Assembly (NCBI GenBank): GCA_002796755.1
Contig: PHFE01000029.1
Coordinates: 1,737,353 to 1,801,352 of the forward strand
Direction of reading: 5' to 3'
Source: Paracorniculantispora psalliotae
Taxonomy: Eukaryota > Ascomycota > Sordariomycetes > Hypocreales > Cordycipitaceae
Length of the DNA: 64,000 nt
The notes beneath the pieces were generated by a model. It was not told where the DNA came from. It saw only the letters and a list, made by a program, of their open reading frames with translations, and searched no databases. Position numbers and translations under genes: made by a program. Below are positions 10,795-20,462 of this stretch, one piece after another. Position 1 is the stretch's first letter; every line of letters begins with the position of its first letter.

Positions 10795-12069
10795 ATGGCA
10801 TTAATGCGATGGGCTTGCATCCAGATGCTGGAGATGGCTGACATGGACTGTCTTGTAATTTTGTGCTTGTTTTTGTTTGTTTTTGGAAGTCTTTTGCTGT
10901 TGCTTCTGTTTCATACCGTCTCAACAGTACATGCTAACAATTTGACAGAGAGAACTAGGGATCGTCATGATGATCGTACTGAAGATGGTGAGCGTCGCCA
11001 CCGCCGCAGGCGGAGACACTCCACGTCGCAAGGTCACCCTCGCGAAGAAGGCGAAGACAGAGACTCCAGACGTCGGTCTTCCCATGGCAGCTCTCACCAT
11101 TCTCATCGACATCGGTCGGACAGCACTCGAGGCGTCGATGAGAAGACGCCGCCTCGTACTCCTAAGCGCCACGACAGCGGTTTTGCAATGGAAAATATCA
11201 GCTCATCTGGAAGGAAACACAGAACTCCCGAAGAGCAGGCTGACCATGATAGACGCAAAGCAGAGCATCGTCGCCGCGAGCGAGAGCGCGAGCGTGAGAG
11301 GGAGCACCAGAGAGAGCGTGACGAAAAGGAACGTGAAGCTGAGCGACGCGAATCTGAGTCACGGCGGCGCGATGAGCGTGAGGAAAAGGAACGTGAAGCT
11401 GAGCGACGCGAATCTGAAGCGCGACGAAGCGAGCGCAATCGATCGCGCCGCCGTGACTCAGTTCAGCAAGAGCCTGTTACGGTGGCTGACAGAAGCGCCC
11501 CCGACGGTGACCATGAGCACCATCGAAGCCATCGTCATAAGTCTCGACGCCACAGTCATTCTGCATCAGAGAAGACAGATGCACCTCGAAGCCATCGTCC
11601 AAGCTCATCTCATCGCGCAACTTCGTCCCAACGAGCCGAGCCGACTCCACCAGCCTCAGTTCGGGGCTACGCTACAGATGAGGCGATTCGTACTCCCAAA
11701 GGTTCGGATGGCGATACGAGATCCCACACAGGAGAGGATGAGGCCCGTAGACGACGCCGACGACGCCGCGAGGCCGAGGGCTCTGTGAAGAGCGAGGGTT
11801 CCTCCCGCCGAGAGCACTCGAGGAGAGAGGGTCCCAAGGACCAGCCCAGAGAGTCTTCGAAGAGAGAGAGCCCCAAAGACCAGCCCAGAGAGAGAGAGCC
11901 TTTGAAGAAAGACAGAGAGTCTTCGAAACGAGAGTCGAGAAATGCTGTCGACGAAGACGCAAGGAGGAAGAACCGGCGCACTGAGCGCCAGAAGGAAATG
12001 GAAGACGCTAAAAAGTCGGGCGGCTTCAAGAGCGTGCTCAAGAAGTTGTTTTCAAAAGGCGAGAAATAA
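10795..12069 (+). CDS. Arg/Glu/Ser-rich low-complexity protein with basic C-terminal helix
   Basis: The frame is long and open to TAA at 12067-12069. It encodes Arg-, Glu-, Ser- and His-rich sequence with RERERERERE-like runs and a direct repeat (EKEREAERRESE twice, near 11330 and 11390). Near the C-terminus come SRRE/KDQPRESS units, and the protein ends GGFKSVLKKLFSKGEK. The start is uncertain. ATG 10795 gives a predicted transmembrane stretch (CLVILCLFLFVFGSLLLLLL), but that T-rich DNA also resembles an intron: GTAATT at 10854, branch GCTAAC and TTGACAG ending at 10948. The phase of that splice does not fit an ATG in the preceding exon, so I cannot settle the 5' end. It lies just downstream of the giant gene on the same strand, and both end in short basic amphipathic segments. 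No family recognised. Confidence 0.65.
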   Translation: MALMRWACIQMLEMADMDCLVILCLFLFVFGSLLLLLLFHTVSTVHANNLTERTRDRHDDRTEDGERRHRRRRRHSTSQGHPREEGEDRDSRRRSSHGSSHHSHRHRSDSTRGVDEKTPPRTPKRHDSGFAMENISSSGRKHRTPEEQADHDRRKAEHRRREREREREREHQRERDEKEREAERRESESRRRDEREEKEREAERRESEARRSERNRSRRRDSVQQEPVTVADRSAPDGDHEHHRSHRHKSRRHSHSASEKTDAPRSHRPSSSHRATSSQRAEPTPPASVRGYATDEAIRTPKGSDGDTRSHTGEDEARRRRRRRREAEGSVKSEGSSRREHSRREGPKDQPRESSKRESPKDQPREREPLKKDRESSKRESRNAVDEDARRKNRRTERQKEMEDAKKSGGFKSVLKKLFSKGEK

Positions 12070-12699
12070 ACTGTACGAGCCATGACGCGATGGAACTGGA
12101 TGTATAACGACTTTTATGATTCTGAATATGTATTCTTGAAGGGTTTCCTGGTTAAGAGATTCGGTACGGGCTAAGATGATAGATTGCTTTGCTTTGGAAC
12201 ATTACAACGGGACTGCTGTGTTCAGGTCAGCGGGTATTTGGAATTTCCTAACATGTCATTTCATTTTAATTTTCATTGCTACAATATGTTGACTAGAGAT
12301 ATTTCACGACTTTCAATGTAGATTTCTGACATTTTCAAATAATTTACACACCAGACTGCGCTTTTGACGAAAGTGAAGTCCTATATCCCAGCACTTACAC
12401 AGAGAACCGAGATTGCCTATTTGGGAAGCGCACGTGACTTGGCTCAATATTCCGGCCATCGCAGCCTTCGGGTAATGGTTGATCCGCAGAGCCCTAACTT
12501 TTTGCCATGGTGGGCATCCACCAAAAAAATTAATGTGGGCAGCCCACCAAGACCAGGTTCACGGCGAAGCGAAGGAAAAAAAGTTCCCACTCCAACACAC
12601 CGAATCAAACGACCACCAAAGGCGCAGGATTTGACCTCTTTGCGATCTTCACGACCAAAAACACACCAACCAATTTCCAACCCTCTCAACACCGTCGAA
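12070..12699. other. Intergenic: 3' region of Arg-rich gene and eL22 promoter
   Basis: AT-rich to about 12360, then the upstream region of the ribosomal protein gene. A CCCTAAC element lies at about 12492-12498, the sort of motif seen in fungal ribosomal-protein promoters (low confidence). No coding signal seen. Confidence 0.4.
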
Positions 12700-13296
12700 A
12701 TGGCTCCCATTGCTGTATGTACATGATGTCGCAACCGCTTTGCTGTAGGCGAGGGGAGGTGTAACAACCTCGTTCCTCTGCCGCGCGACGAAAAAATCCA
12801 ACAAAAAATGCAGTAGGCTAAGATATCATGTCATTTTTAGAAGAAGTCTGGCAAGGCCCAGAAGCAGACCAAGAAGGTACGTTCAAACATCCCCAAACGA
12901 TTGTTGCCCGCAACGCGGCCGTTTTCCAATTGGGTAATTTGGAGGGGAGAGGTTTGCTAACAAGCCATGCAGTTCATCATCAACGCTTCGCAGCCCGCCT
13001 CGGACAAGATTTTCGACATTGCCGCTTTCGAGAAGTTCCTCCAGGAGCGCATCAAGGTCGAGGGCCGCACCAACAACCTCGGCGACGACGTCGTCATCCA
13101 GCAGCAGGGCGAGGGCAAGATCGAGGTCATTGCCCACAACGACCTCTCCGGCCGCTACCTCAAGTACCTGACCAAGAAGTTCCTCAAGAAGCAGCAGCTC
13201 CGTGACTGGCTCCGCGTCGTCTCCACCTCGCGCGGCGTCTACGAGCTCAAGTTCTTCAACGTCGTCAACGACGAGGCTGACGAGGACGACGAGTAA
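12700..13296 (+). CDS. RPL22: 60S ribosomal protein L22 (eL22)
   Basis: Structural protein of the cytosolic large ribosomal subunit. Three exons: 12700-12714 (MAPIA), 12841-12876 (KKSGKAQKQTKK) and 12973-13296. The introns are 126 and 96 bp, with GTATGT and GTACGT donors, and every junction is phase 0. The product is 124 residues, normal for the family. It has the eL22 core FIINASQPASDKIFDIAAFE, the KVEGRTNNLG loop, a Lys-rich segment YLTKKFLKKQQLRDWLRVV and the acidic tail EADEDDE. Two introns in the first 17 codons are typical of fungal ribosomal-protein genes. Identification is firm. Confidence 0.96.
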
Positions 13297-13678
13297 GCGC
13301 AATTCTTTACTGAATTTGTGCAAAAGACGGAATGTGGTTTCCTTGATGGGAATTTTTATTCTTCGAGAGGAATCATGTTTTGAAAATGGGTTATGAGAAA
13401 TTTTTACAAAATCGGATGGGGAATTTATGAGAGATGATACCCAGGGTAGAGGCGCTTTCTGGCTGGTGAACCTGCTCGTAGAAGGGCTGGCACTTGTCAG
13501 GAAGAAACATAGAGCCTCTGTCATTTAGGAGGACGTTTCTAAAATACACCACCGAATCTCTTGATTCAAATAATTATCTGGTTCCTATGCAAACGTGATA
13601 TGGCTGTAGTACTATTGCGCCCATGGTATCGTCCCATCTAATATATGTACAAACAATGCAATGCTATTAAACAATGTA
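13297..13678. other. Convergent 3' regions of RPL22 and the mitochondrial carrier
   Basis: The two genes run toward each other. The space is AT-rich untranslated sequence with no further coding signal. Confidence 0.5.
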
Positions 13679-14744
13679 TCAAGGCAGTGACCGCATCAAT
13701 CCCTCAAACACGACCAGCGCCATGGCGTTTGCTGGGAACGCGCGCAAGAAACACGGCAAGAATCCTCGCCAGTAGCCCTTGACACCCGCTTCCCGGTACA
13801 CGTCCACCGCCGCCTCGCGCCACCTGCGATATTTGCGCGTGCCGTCGCCGAGCCCGCCGCCCAGCGGGTCCGTCATGATGCGCTGCTTGACCAGGTCGAC
13901 CGGGTAGCACGTCAGCCAAAAGACCTGCGCCGAGAGCCCGCCGGCCCAGAAGTTGATGGCGGGGTTGCTCAGGGTCGTGTGCTGGTGCATCCAGCGCGAG
14001 AAGAGGTCGTAGGTGCCCCACCAGAAGAAGAAGAAGCCGCGGAAGAGCAGCGTGGCGCCGAGGCCGTGGTAGACGCCGCGCACGCCGTGGTGCCGGTAAA
14101 TCTTGGACAGGCAGTCGACGGGGCCTGAGTACAGCCGCTCCGCCTTGTTCGCAGCGTACTGGATCTGCAGGCGCGCCTTGAGGTGCTCGACGGGCGCGGC
14201 GATGAAGGACACGGTGGCGCCGGCGAGGATGCCAGCGAGGCCGTGACCAAAGGAAGGGAGCGCAGTCTGCGGCGCGGCGGAGGAGGAGGCGATGGTGGAA
14301 GAAGAAGGTGAGCGCTTGGCGGGGAGTAATGTTCCGGGCGCCCAGGTATCGGTGTGAAAGACGTGCTGTGCCATGAGGCGCCGGTAGACGCTGAGCGAGC
14401 CCAACATGACAGAATCCATAAACATCCAGCCGATGAGCGGCGGCGTCGCGCCCTTGTAGAGACCGCGCACGCCCTCTATGCGAACCGTCTGCATGAGGCA
14501 GTCCAGAGGGCCCTTGAAGCGGTCTGACGTCTGCAGACGCACCTTGACGGTGTCAAACGGATGACCAACTAGTCAATGGGTCAGAAAACTCGTCTCCATG
14601 AATGACGATGACAATTGATCACGCACCTGTGAGTTTGGCAATGCCGCTGCCTACGCCGGCAACGAAGCCCTTGTAGTCGTGGCTCGCCTTGGACTGCTTG
14701 GCGGCGACCGGCGCGGCCTGCGCGTGCTGGCCTGCGGCAGCCAT
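13679..14744 (-). CDS. Mitochondrial carrier family (SLC25) transporter
   Basis: Inner-membrane solute carrier of 335 residues. Exon 1 is 14627-14744 and exon 2 is 13679-14568, with a 58-bp intron (GTGCGT donor, ACTAG acceptor, phase 1). All three carrier repeats keep the Px[DE]xx[KR] signature: HPFDTVKVRLQT, APVEHLKARLQ and YPVDLVKQRIM. A Ser/Ala/Pro-rich loop (near SPSSSTIASSSAA) sits between the first and second repeats. Overall resemblance is to the fungal Ymc1/AmcA/Ort1 group, which moves amino acids or related metabolites. The substrate cannot be read from the sequence. The last helix ends at MRSLP. Confidence 0.92.
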
Positions 14745-15396
14745 GGCAAAAGAAAATCTTCGATACGAAGAATGGAGGAGAAATGAGTGTTGCGGGTTAT
14801 AAAAACATGTGGACAAGTGTGAGAGATGAGTGTTGATGTGTGGTGAATGTCCTGGCCCGGTTTTGTAATGCGCGGCAAGCTTGGGCGCTGGTCCGATGCC
14901 GCTCCGGGCGTGCCATGCTCAAGGGTAGCGAGTGGGATGAATCAATAATATTATTCGTGCCACGAAACGAGGGAAAATGCAGGATGAATTTACAGTTTTT
15001 TCTTTCTCAACAATAGAAATAGAGAGACAGAAACGGAAATGATAATTATGGTGACCACAATAGTTACCTGTCCCACAAGCATGCTGTGCTGCACGAATTT
15101 GGCAGATCCATCTTGTGTTTCTCGTGCATGCTACAATGCACAATTCAGCGAGCATCAGCCATGAAGACCAATTAGAATGATTACTGAGAAATCAAATCAA
15201 ATGAAATTGCACAATTCTATTCATTCATTATGTTGCTATTCATTACCGGCGCTTATATATGCAATATTTCAAAACCAATGCAGAACCGACGTAAGCCTAA
15301 AAAATGGCCTCGACCATGTATCTATTGTATGTCCAAAGAATCGTCGGCACCCTCCAAATTTTGCCATCTTAACATCCTCTCTATATTTCACCACAT
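14745..15396. other. Intergenic upstream of the carrier gene
   Basis: This is the carrier promoter (minus strand) plus the 3' region of the thioesterase gene. It is AT-rich from about 14930. No gene, RNA or repeat recognised. Confidence 0.45.
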
Positions 15397-16293
15397 CTAA
15401 AATGAAGGATGCGCCATGTCCCACGCATCCATCGAATCGTCCACCTTTGTCGGCGGATCCAGCTTCGTCAGGGCCTTGGCAATGGCCGCCGTGATGCCCG
15501 GGATGCGCGAGTGGTCAAACATGTTGAAGTGGTGGCCGTCAACCTCCAGCACGTCCACAAACATGTCTTCCGCGTAGCGGTCCCAGCCGAGGCTCTGCTC
15601 CGCGCGGTTCCGGTCAATCGACGACGTCCAGTCCCGCGCGTACAGGCTGTCGCGCGCGCGGATGAGGATCGCCGGCGGGCGCTGGCCTGCCAGCTCGCCC
15701 TCCCACTGCGGCAGGTCCCAGCGCGCAATCATGCGCCTGGCCTCGCGCATGGCGCGTATGGACAGGATCTGATTCTTTGATTTGCCGACTTCCTCCTGCG
15801 CCAGCGCGGAGGGATCAGCACCGTCGTCGTCTAGAGTTACCGCTTGTTGCTGGCGCTCGGCGAGGAGCGCCGGGTACGCGCTGTCAATCATGAGGATGCC
15901 CTTGACGCGCACGGCCGGATCGCCGGCGAGCTGGCGCGCGATTTCCAGGCTGGTCATGCCGCCGAGGCTCCAGCCGCCGATGAGGATGTCGACGGGTTGG
16001 GTCGTGCCGGGCCGCTTGGCGGGGAAGCTGGGCGCGGCGACGGCCTCCTTGACCCAGGCGACGTACTGCGCGGCCATCTCGGGCAGGCCGCCGGCAAACT
16101 TCTTCTCGTTGAAAAAGTGCGGGTTGCGCACGCCGTAGGTGAAGCGCCTGAGGGGGTCGAGGCAGTGGTAGGCGAACGTGGTGCCGCCGCCGTCATGGAA
16201 CAGGAAGACGGGCGTCTTGCCGGTCCACGACTTCATGCGCGCCCAGTTCTCGGGCTGGACGAGCTCGGGGTTCTCCTCAATCATGCCGGGCAT
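15397..16293 (-). CDS. Stand-alone thioesterase-type alpha/beta hydrolase
   Basis: Single exon. The ATG at 16293 (MPGMIEENPELV) gives 298 residues. The frame is open further upstream but has no ATG there. The fold of polyketide/peptide synthase thioesterase domains is visible: FLFHDGGGTTFAY (first strand and oxyanion loop), the nucleophile elbow IGGWSLGGM with Ser109, a loop beginning MIDSAYPAL, and a terminal catalytic His in EVDGHHFNMFDH. Such free thioesterases either serve as tailoring or editing partners of synthases or act as general acyl hydrolases. No synthase gene is in the window, so the substrate is unknown. The thioesterase-fold call is firm; the physiological role is not. Confidence 0.85.
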   Translation of the reverse strand: MPGMIEENPELVQPENWARMKSWTGKTPVFLFHDGGGTTFAYHCLDPLRRFTYGVRNPHFFNEKKFAGGLPEMAAQYVAWVKEAVAAPSFPAKRPGTTQPVDILIGGWSLGGMTSLEIARQLAGDPAVRVKGILMIDSAYPALLAERQQQAVTLDDDGADPSALAQEEVGKSKNQILSIRAMREARRMIARWDLPQWEGELAGQRPPAILIRARDSLYARDWTSSIDRNRAEQSLGWDRYAEDMFVDVLEVDGHHFNMFDHSRIPGITAAIAKALTKLDPPTKVDDSMDAWDMAHPSF

Positions 16294-17142
16294 GCTGGTG
16301 CAAAAGCGGCGTCGCTGAGGGCGTTGTTCCTGACCTGAATGAGATTCCTTGGCGTTTTCGTTGTTTGGCGTGTGGCCTTGATAAGTCGACAAGTTCCGAT
16401 GGTGCACAGTCAAGGCTCAGAGTGGCGGGGCAAATGTGTGGTGACGAGCGACGGAATTTAGACTTTTTGAGTATGCCGTTTGCCAACAACGGTTGCAAAA
16501 AACGAAAAAGTCAAACGGAAAAAAAATCCATCAAATAGTTCTTCTATTTTTCTGTCAGAATTATTTCTCAGATTTTATTGTATAATCTTGTCCAGCTGGC
16601 GAGGACTACCAGCACGTGATGGCTCTCACCTCATCGAATGTTAGCTGGCGACGTTGGTTACACTTCTGGTAGCAATCGAGATTGAGTTTCGTGTTGAATA
16701 CCAAGTTCGTGATGGGACATCTATCTTGAAAAGTAATATGACAACAAATCTTCGGATACGCTCCCCGCAGATATGCCACCTTTCTGTGTGACTGTCTTGC
16801 CACACACTAACACCGGGCTCAGACCATGCTGTCAGCACCGGCTGGCGATACTGCAAATAGACCAATTTGCCGGCCCCGGCGGTGGTCCTGTTTATGCGTC
16901 CACTTTAAATGATAAATGCCCCCATTATGGTCCCTTTTTAGCTATCAATGGAAAATGGCGGGCTATTAGGCGCGGACGCGCGTGCCCATGTACGTATTTA
17001 TCTTCATAGTCTCCAGGATCCGGCTGCGATCGTGGGCGGGAAAACAGACTGAAGAAACAGGACGGAAAATAGGCCAGGAATAGGCCCTATGTCATGGAAA
17101 ATAATATACATGGTATTGATATATACAGGCGAATCGTGTTCG
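16294..17142. other. Intergenic, no gene seen
   Basis: The upstream region of the thioesterase gene and the 3' flank of the next minus-strand gene. The A+T-rich part at 16490-16600 is unremarkable. No RNA gene or repeat recognised. Confidence 0.4.
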
Positions 17143-18321
17143 TCATGTGGATGGAGCATCCAGGTAGCCTTGGAGTTTCCATAACAGCAGATGCAGCTCA
17201 ACCATGCTGTTCGTCGGCCACCCTTTGAGCACAAGTAGCTTGTTCGCGCGGAATGCTTCCGATTCGCTACGAAGCCTGGCCAGCTCCTCTTCGCCCAGGA
17301 GCCAGACCAAGTCATGCACCGGCAGCTTGCTGCCGTAATTGGCGCCCGGCGCGTCAAACGTCGCGTGCTGCCCCGTCGCCCTCGTGTCGCCGGCCTCGGG
17401 CAGCCACAGTACACAGCCACGGCCACCGACAGATTTGACGTCCTCCCATGTAGCGCAAGGCTGCACGAATTTGCACTCATCCACGGCAGCCCTGGCGATG
17501 AGCTCGCTGACGGCCTCGCGCCGCAGGGTCTGCAGCACCACGTCGCTCATGTCGTGCCGCCACACCGGCATCTTGGCGTCTGGGGTGATGGCCATGCCGG
17601 TGCGTGCCCCTAGCATCACACTGCGAAACCGCTTTGTGCTCTTTTCGGAGCCTGATAACGCATCGTGGACGGATTTCTGTGATGTGAGGTAGCCAGTGAC
17701 CCGAGGCATGTGCTCGTCAGGCCCGGCCGACGAGCCTGAGCTGACGTTGGTCTGCGCAGATGCGTCGCCTGCGCGCGCCTCATTCCTCTTCTGTATGTGA
17801 CGATAGGCATCGTTTGAAGGAGCCAGCCAGGTTTCTTTGGTTTCGGGGTGTCGGACCACGTCGAATCGTTGTAGAAAGTATCGCGGTTGGCGTGTCTGGG
17901 TTACTGCGCAGTGTCGCATAGGTGTCGCAAGGGCATGAGCTACATGTTTGTTAGCAATTTTGAAATCGGTCATCGATTTGCGACGGGAAGTAATACCAAA
18001 TGGGTTCTTCTGCAGCTCCCGTTGGAACTGGCCCTCTGGCGGAGTTGGTCGTCCTTTTGATTTCCGCCTCCTCGACTTGATCCAGGCAGGGTCAAACACA
18101 GGCGACATGGGCAGCTCTCCGCTCTGCGTAGCTATCGTCTTCTTATCTGTGTCAATGGTAATGTTCTTGCCATATTCGTCGTCGTTGAGCCGCGCCTCAA
18201 TCTTTTCGAGCAAGGCTTCGTGAGTTAGGGAGCGGCTGCTGTGTGAAGTCCACCGTCGTCCCGAGTGCACCAGGCCGGACGCGAGGAGACCGCACGACAA
18301 AGTCGTCGCGCAGCGCTTCAT
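17143..18321 (-). CDS. Conserved fungal protein, probably mitochondrial, function unknown
   Basis: Single-exon gene of 392 residues with an ATG start. The first ~35 residues are rich in Arg, Ser and hydrophobics with no acids (MKRCATTLSCGLLASGLVHS), as expected of a mitochondrial presequence. Internal blocks that look conserved are HALATPMRHCAVTQTRQPRY (residues ~130-150), the ARTGMAITPDAKMPVWRHDM block (~240-260) and LVWLLGEEELARLR near the end. I have a recollection of this RTGMAI/WRxDM block in uncharacterised fungal proteins but know no function. It is divergent from clpP over 437 bp, which may allow shared control of two mitochondrial products. Confidence 0.8.
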   Translation of the reverse strand: MKRCATTLSCGLLASGLVHSGRRWTSHSSRSLTHEALLEKIEARLNDDEYGKNITIDTDKKTIATQSGELPMSPVFDPAWIKSRRRKSKGRPTPPEGQFQRELQKNPFGITSRRKSMTDFKIANKHVAHALATPMRHCAVTQTRQPRYFLQRFDVVRHPETKETWLAPSNDAYRHIQKRNEARAGDASAQTNVSSGSSAGPDEHMPRVTGYLTSQKSVHDALSGSEKSTKRFRSVMLGARTGMAITPDAKMPVWRHDMSDVVLQTLRREAVSELIARAAVDECKFVQPCATWEDVKSVGGRGCVLWLPEAGDTRATGQHATFDAPGANYGSKLPVHDLVWLLGEEELARLRSESEAFRANKLLVLKGWPTNSMVELHLLLWKLQGYLDAPST

Positions 18322-18758
18322 GATTGTTTCGCCAGTGGCGCGAGACGCCGTTTTGCACGCACGCGACAGCTCGGTGGTATCGCAGTTAGACGAGGATACC
18401 GTCGGAGAAGGAGTTTGGGTGGTCCAAAGTGACCTTGAAATCTGCGCCTAGAGTGGTTCGGGTGGAGCCACCTAAAACGGTGCAGCTTCTCTGAGAGAAA
18501 CAATGCTGCAAGTCATATAGTATAATAAGAAAAATTGAAGAAAAGAAGAATGCAGATGACAGATATATTTGGATTTTCTCTTCATTTTATTTATACGTCA
18601 ATTGCCTGTAACCGTTAATGCCTGGGCTCTGTTATCCTGTTCCATGTATGCACGGGTCGTACCCACATGAGGCAATGCATCAAGCTCCAAGCTTCTTCCC
18701 CACGCGACAAGCTTCTCCAATTCCCTGCTTCGCTCCTACAGCATCGCAAGCCACAACC
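18322..18758. promoter_or_regulatory. Shared divergent promoter region between two mitochondrial-type genes
   Basis: 437 bp separate the start codons of the minus-strand gene ending at 18321 and plus-strand clpP at 18759. An A/T-rich block lies at 18510-18600. No specific operator was identified. Bidirectional use is inferred from layout. Confidence 0.4.
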
Positions 18759-19733
18759 ATGTTCCGATCCGCGAGGATATTACCGGCGCTGAGCCGATTG
18801 CCCACGAGGCAAGTGAGATGCTTTGGATTCTCGAGCTCGTCCGGGCCTACGCCGACAATGGACTACCTGCCGATGCCATACATTGAAGAGACATCTGTGA
18901 GTGGCGCAACAGCTGCTTCGCGCCAGAAGTGCTAACAAGCGATAGGCCGCTGGTCGCAAGACATGTACGCATAATTGACCGAGCGAGAGTGAAGTTATAT
19001 ACTGACAATATGCTTTAGGGGATATCTTCTCCAAGCTGCTTCAGGTGCGTTGGGTTACGGAGACAACTGCCTGTAGCGCGCTAACACGAGACAGGAACGA
19101 ATTGTTTGCCTGAATGGCGAAGTCAACGACTACATGTCCGCCTCGATTGTGGCCCAGCTTCTCTGGCTGGAATCCGATACCCCCGATAAGCCGATCACCA
19201 TGTACATAAACTCGCCCGGAGGCTCGGTGACGTCAGGTGCGCAAAAGTCTCCCCTCAGCAGGCAGCGCAAGGCTCTAACGGTGATGAATATAGGAATGGC
19301 AATCTACGATACGATGACATATATCAAGTCGCCCGTCTCGACAGTCTGCGTCGGAGGCGCGGCGTCCATGGCCGCCATTCTGCTCGCTGGTGGTGAGGCT
19401 GGCAAGCGATTTGCCCTGCCGCACAGCTCCATCATGATTCACCAGCCGCTCGGCGGCACGCGCGGCCAGGCTTCCGATATAATGATTTACGCCAACCAGA
19501 TCCAAAAGATTCGCGAGCAGTCGAACAAGATTATGCGATACCACCTGAACAAGGCCAAGGGCCACGACAAATATACGCTGGAAGAAGTCAACGTGATGAT
19601 GGAGCGCGACAAGTATCTGAGTGCGGAAGAAGCGTTGGAGCTCGGAGTGATTGACGAGATCTTGACAAAGCGAACAGAGGCGGATGCCAAGGAGGAAAAG
19701 AAGGATGAGCAGCCGCCTGGCACGCCGTCTTGA
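18759..19733 (+). CDS. CLPP: ATP-dependent Clp protease proteolytic subunit, mitochondrial
   Basis: Serine peptidase (S14) that forms the proteolytic chamber used with ClpX in the mitochondrial matrix. Five exons: 18759-18896, 18946-18964, 19019-19044, 19095-19236 and 19294-19733. The introns are 49-57 bp and the phases are consistent, giving 254 residues. The N-terminus MFRSARILPALSRLPTRQVR is a typical presequence. Catalytic residues are Ser133 (VGGAASMAAILLAGG), His158 (SSIMIHQPLGG) and Asp214 (MMERDKYLSAEEA). The YINSPGGSVTSGMAIYDTM block is canonical. The C-terminal tail is Lys/Glu-rich and may be flexible. Exons of 19 and 26 bp make this gene easy to mis-annotate. Budding yeast lacks ClpP, and its presence fits a filamentous ascomycete. 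Confidence 0.95.
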
Positions 19734-20462
19734 AGCTAGAGGCCAGGGATGAAGGGGGATGGATTTATGGGATAGATCATGGCAGACATATTGATATCGA
19801 AGAAATACATAAACAATGACACTGTTGTTTCTCTGTGGATTTTACATAGGACCAGACCTGTCGAAAGATCCCGGCGACTGAACTGCTTCTGCCGATGTCG
19901 GACAAGACCCAATTTCACATGGCAGGGGTCGCGATAGCTGTTCTGCGCGACCACGTCTTAACGCTCTTTTTTTGACCAATTATAAAGAGAAAATACTGCG
20001 TTTTCTTTGTTCAGTAAATCAATTATGTAATAATCTCTCTAATAATCTGATCGCTCAACTGTAGCATCATTTTAAGTTGCGCTCGATCACCCGAAGCCAA
20101 GGCGATTGACAGCAGCCCCGGCCCCAGCCAATCGCGCACAGGGAATTACAATAATGAGCCGCAAGCGGGCCTGTCATTTTGGCGGGGAGCTGTTGTCGGC
20201 ACTGACTCTGGAGCTCCAAGCCTCCAAGTCACAGGGACAGAGATCACAGGGACAGAGACTAAAAAAGGGCTACAAAATAAAAATCGAGTGTAGAGCTCAA
20301 CTCTTTCACTAATTAATTTTTGTCCATTTTTGTCAGCTCCAGCGCGGCATCCCTGGTGGACTTGACCGTCATCACCACCAATTTACTAGGACCGTTGTCG
20401 GCCGCCGGCTACCTCGCCAAATTTCTGCCTTTTCCCTTCTACCATCACAACATCCACGCACA
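19734..20462. other. Intergenic: clpP 3' region and ILV3 promoter
   Basis: AT-rich to about 20060. The remainder is ILV3 upstream sequence. Two exact 15-bp tandem units occupy 20229-20258. A TGACTC element at 20203-20208 is listed separately. Confidence 0.5.
20203..20208 (+). promoter_or_regulatory. Possible CPC-1/Gcn4 site upstream of ILV3
   Basis: TGACTC lies about 255 bp upstream of the ILV3 start codon. This is the core bound by the amino-acid starvation activator Gcn4/CPC-1, which is known to control branched-chain amino acid genes in fungi. A single six-base match is weak evidence on its own. Confidence 0.35.

Noticed and set aside
16294..16413. Longer N-terminus for the thioesterase
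   Set aside because: The frame is open to 16413, but the first codon there is TTG and the residues are not protein-like. The first ATG at 16293 precedes conserved sequence.
19237..19293. ClpP frame read straight through from 19134
   Set aside because: The continuous frame would insert 19 residues between TSG and MAIYD in the most conserved part of ClpP. GTGCGC...TATAG is clearly an intron.
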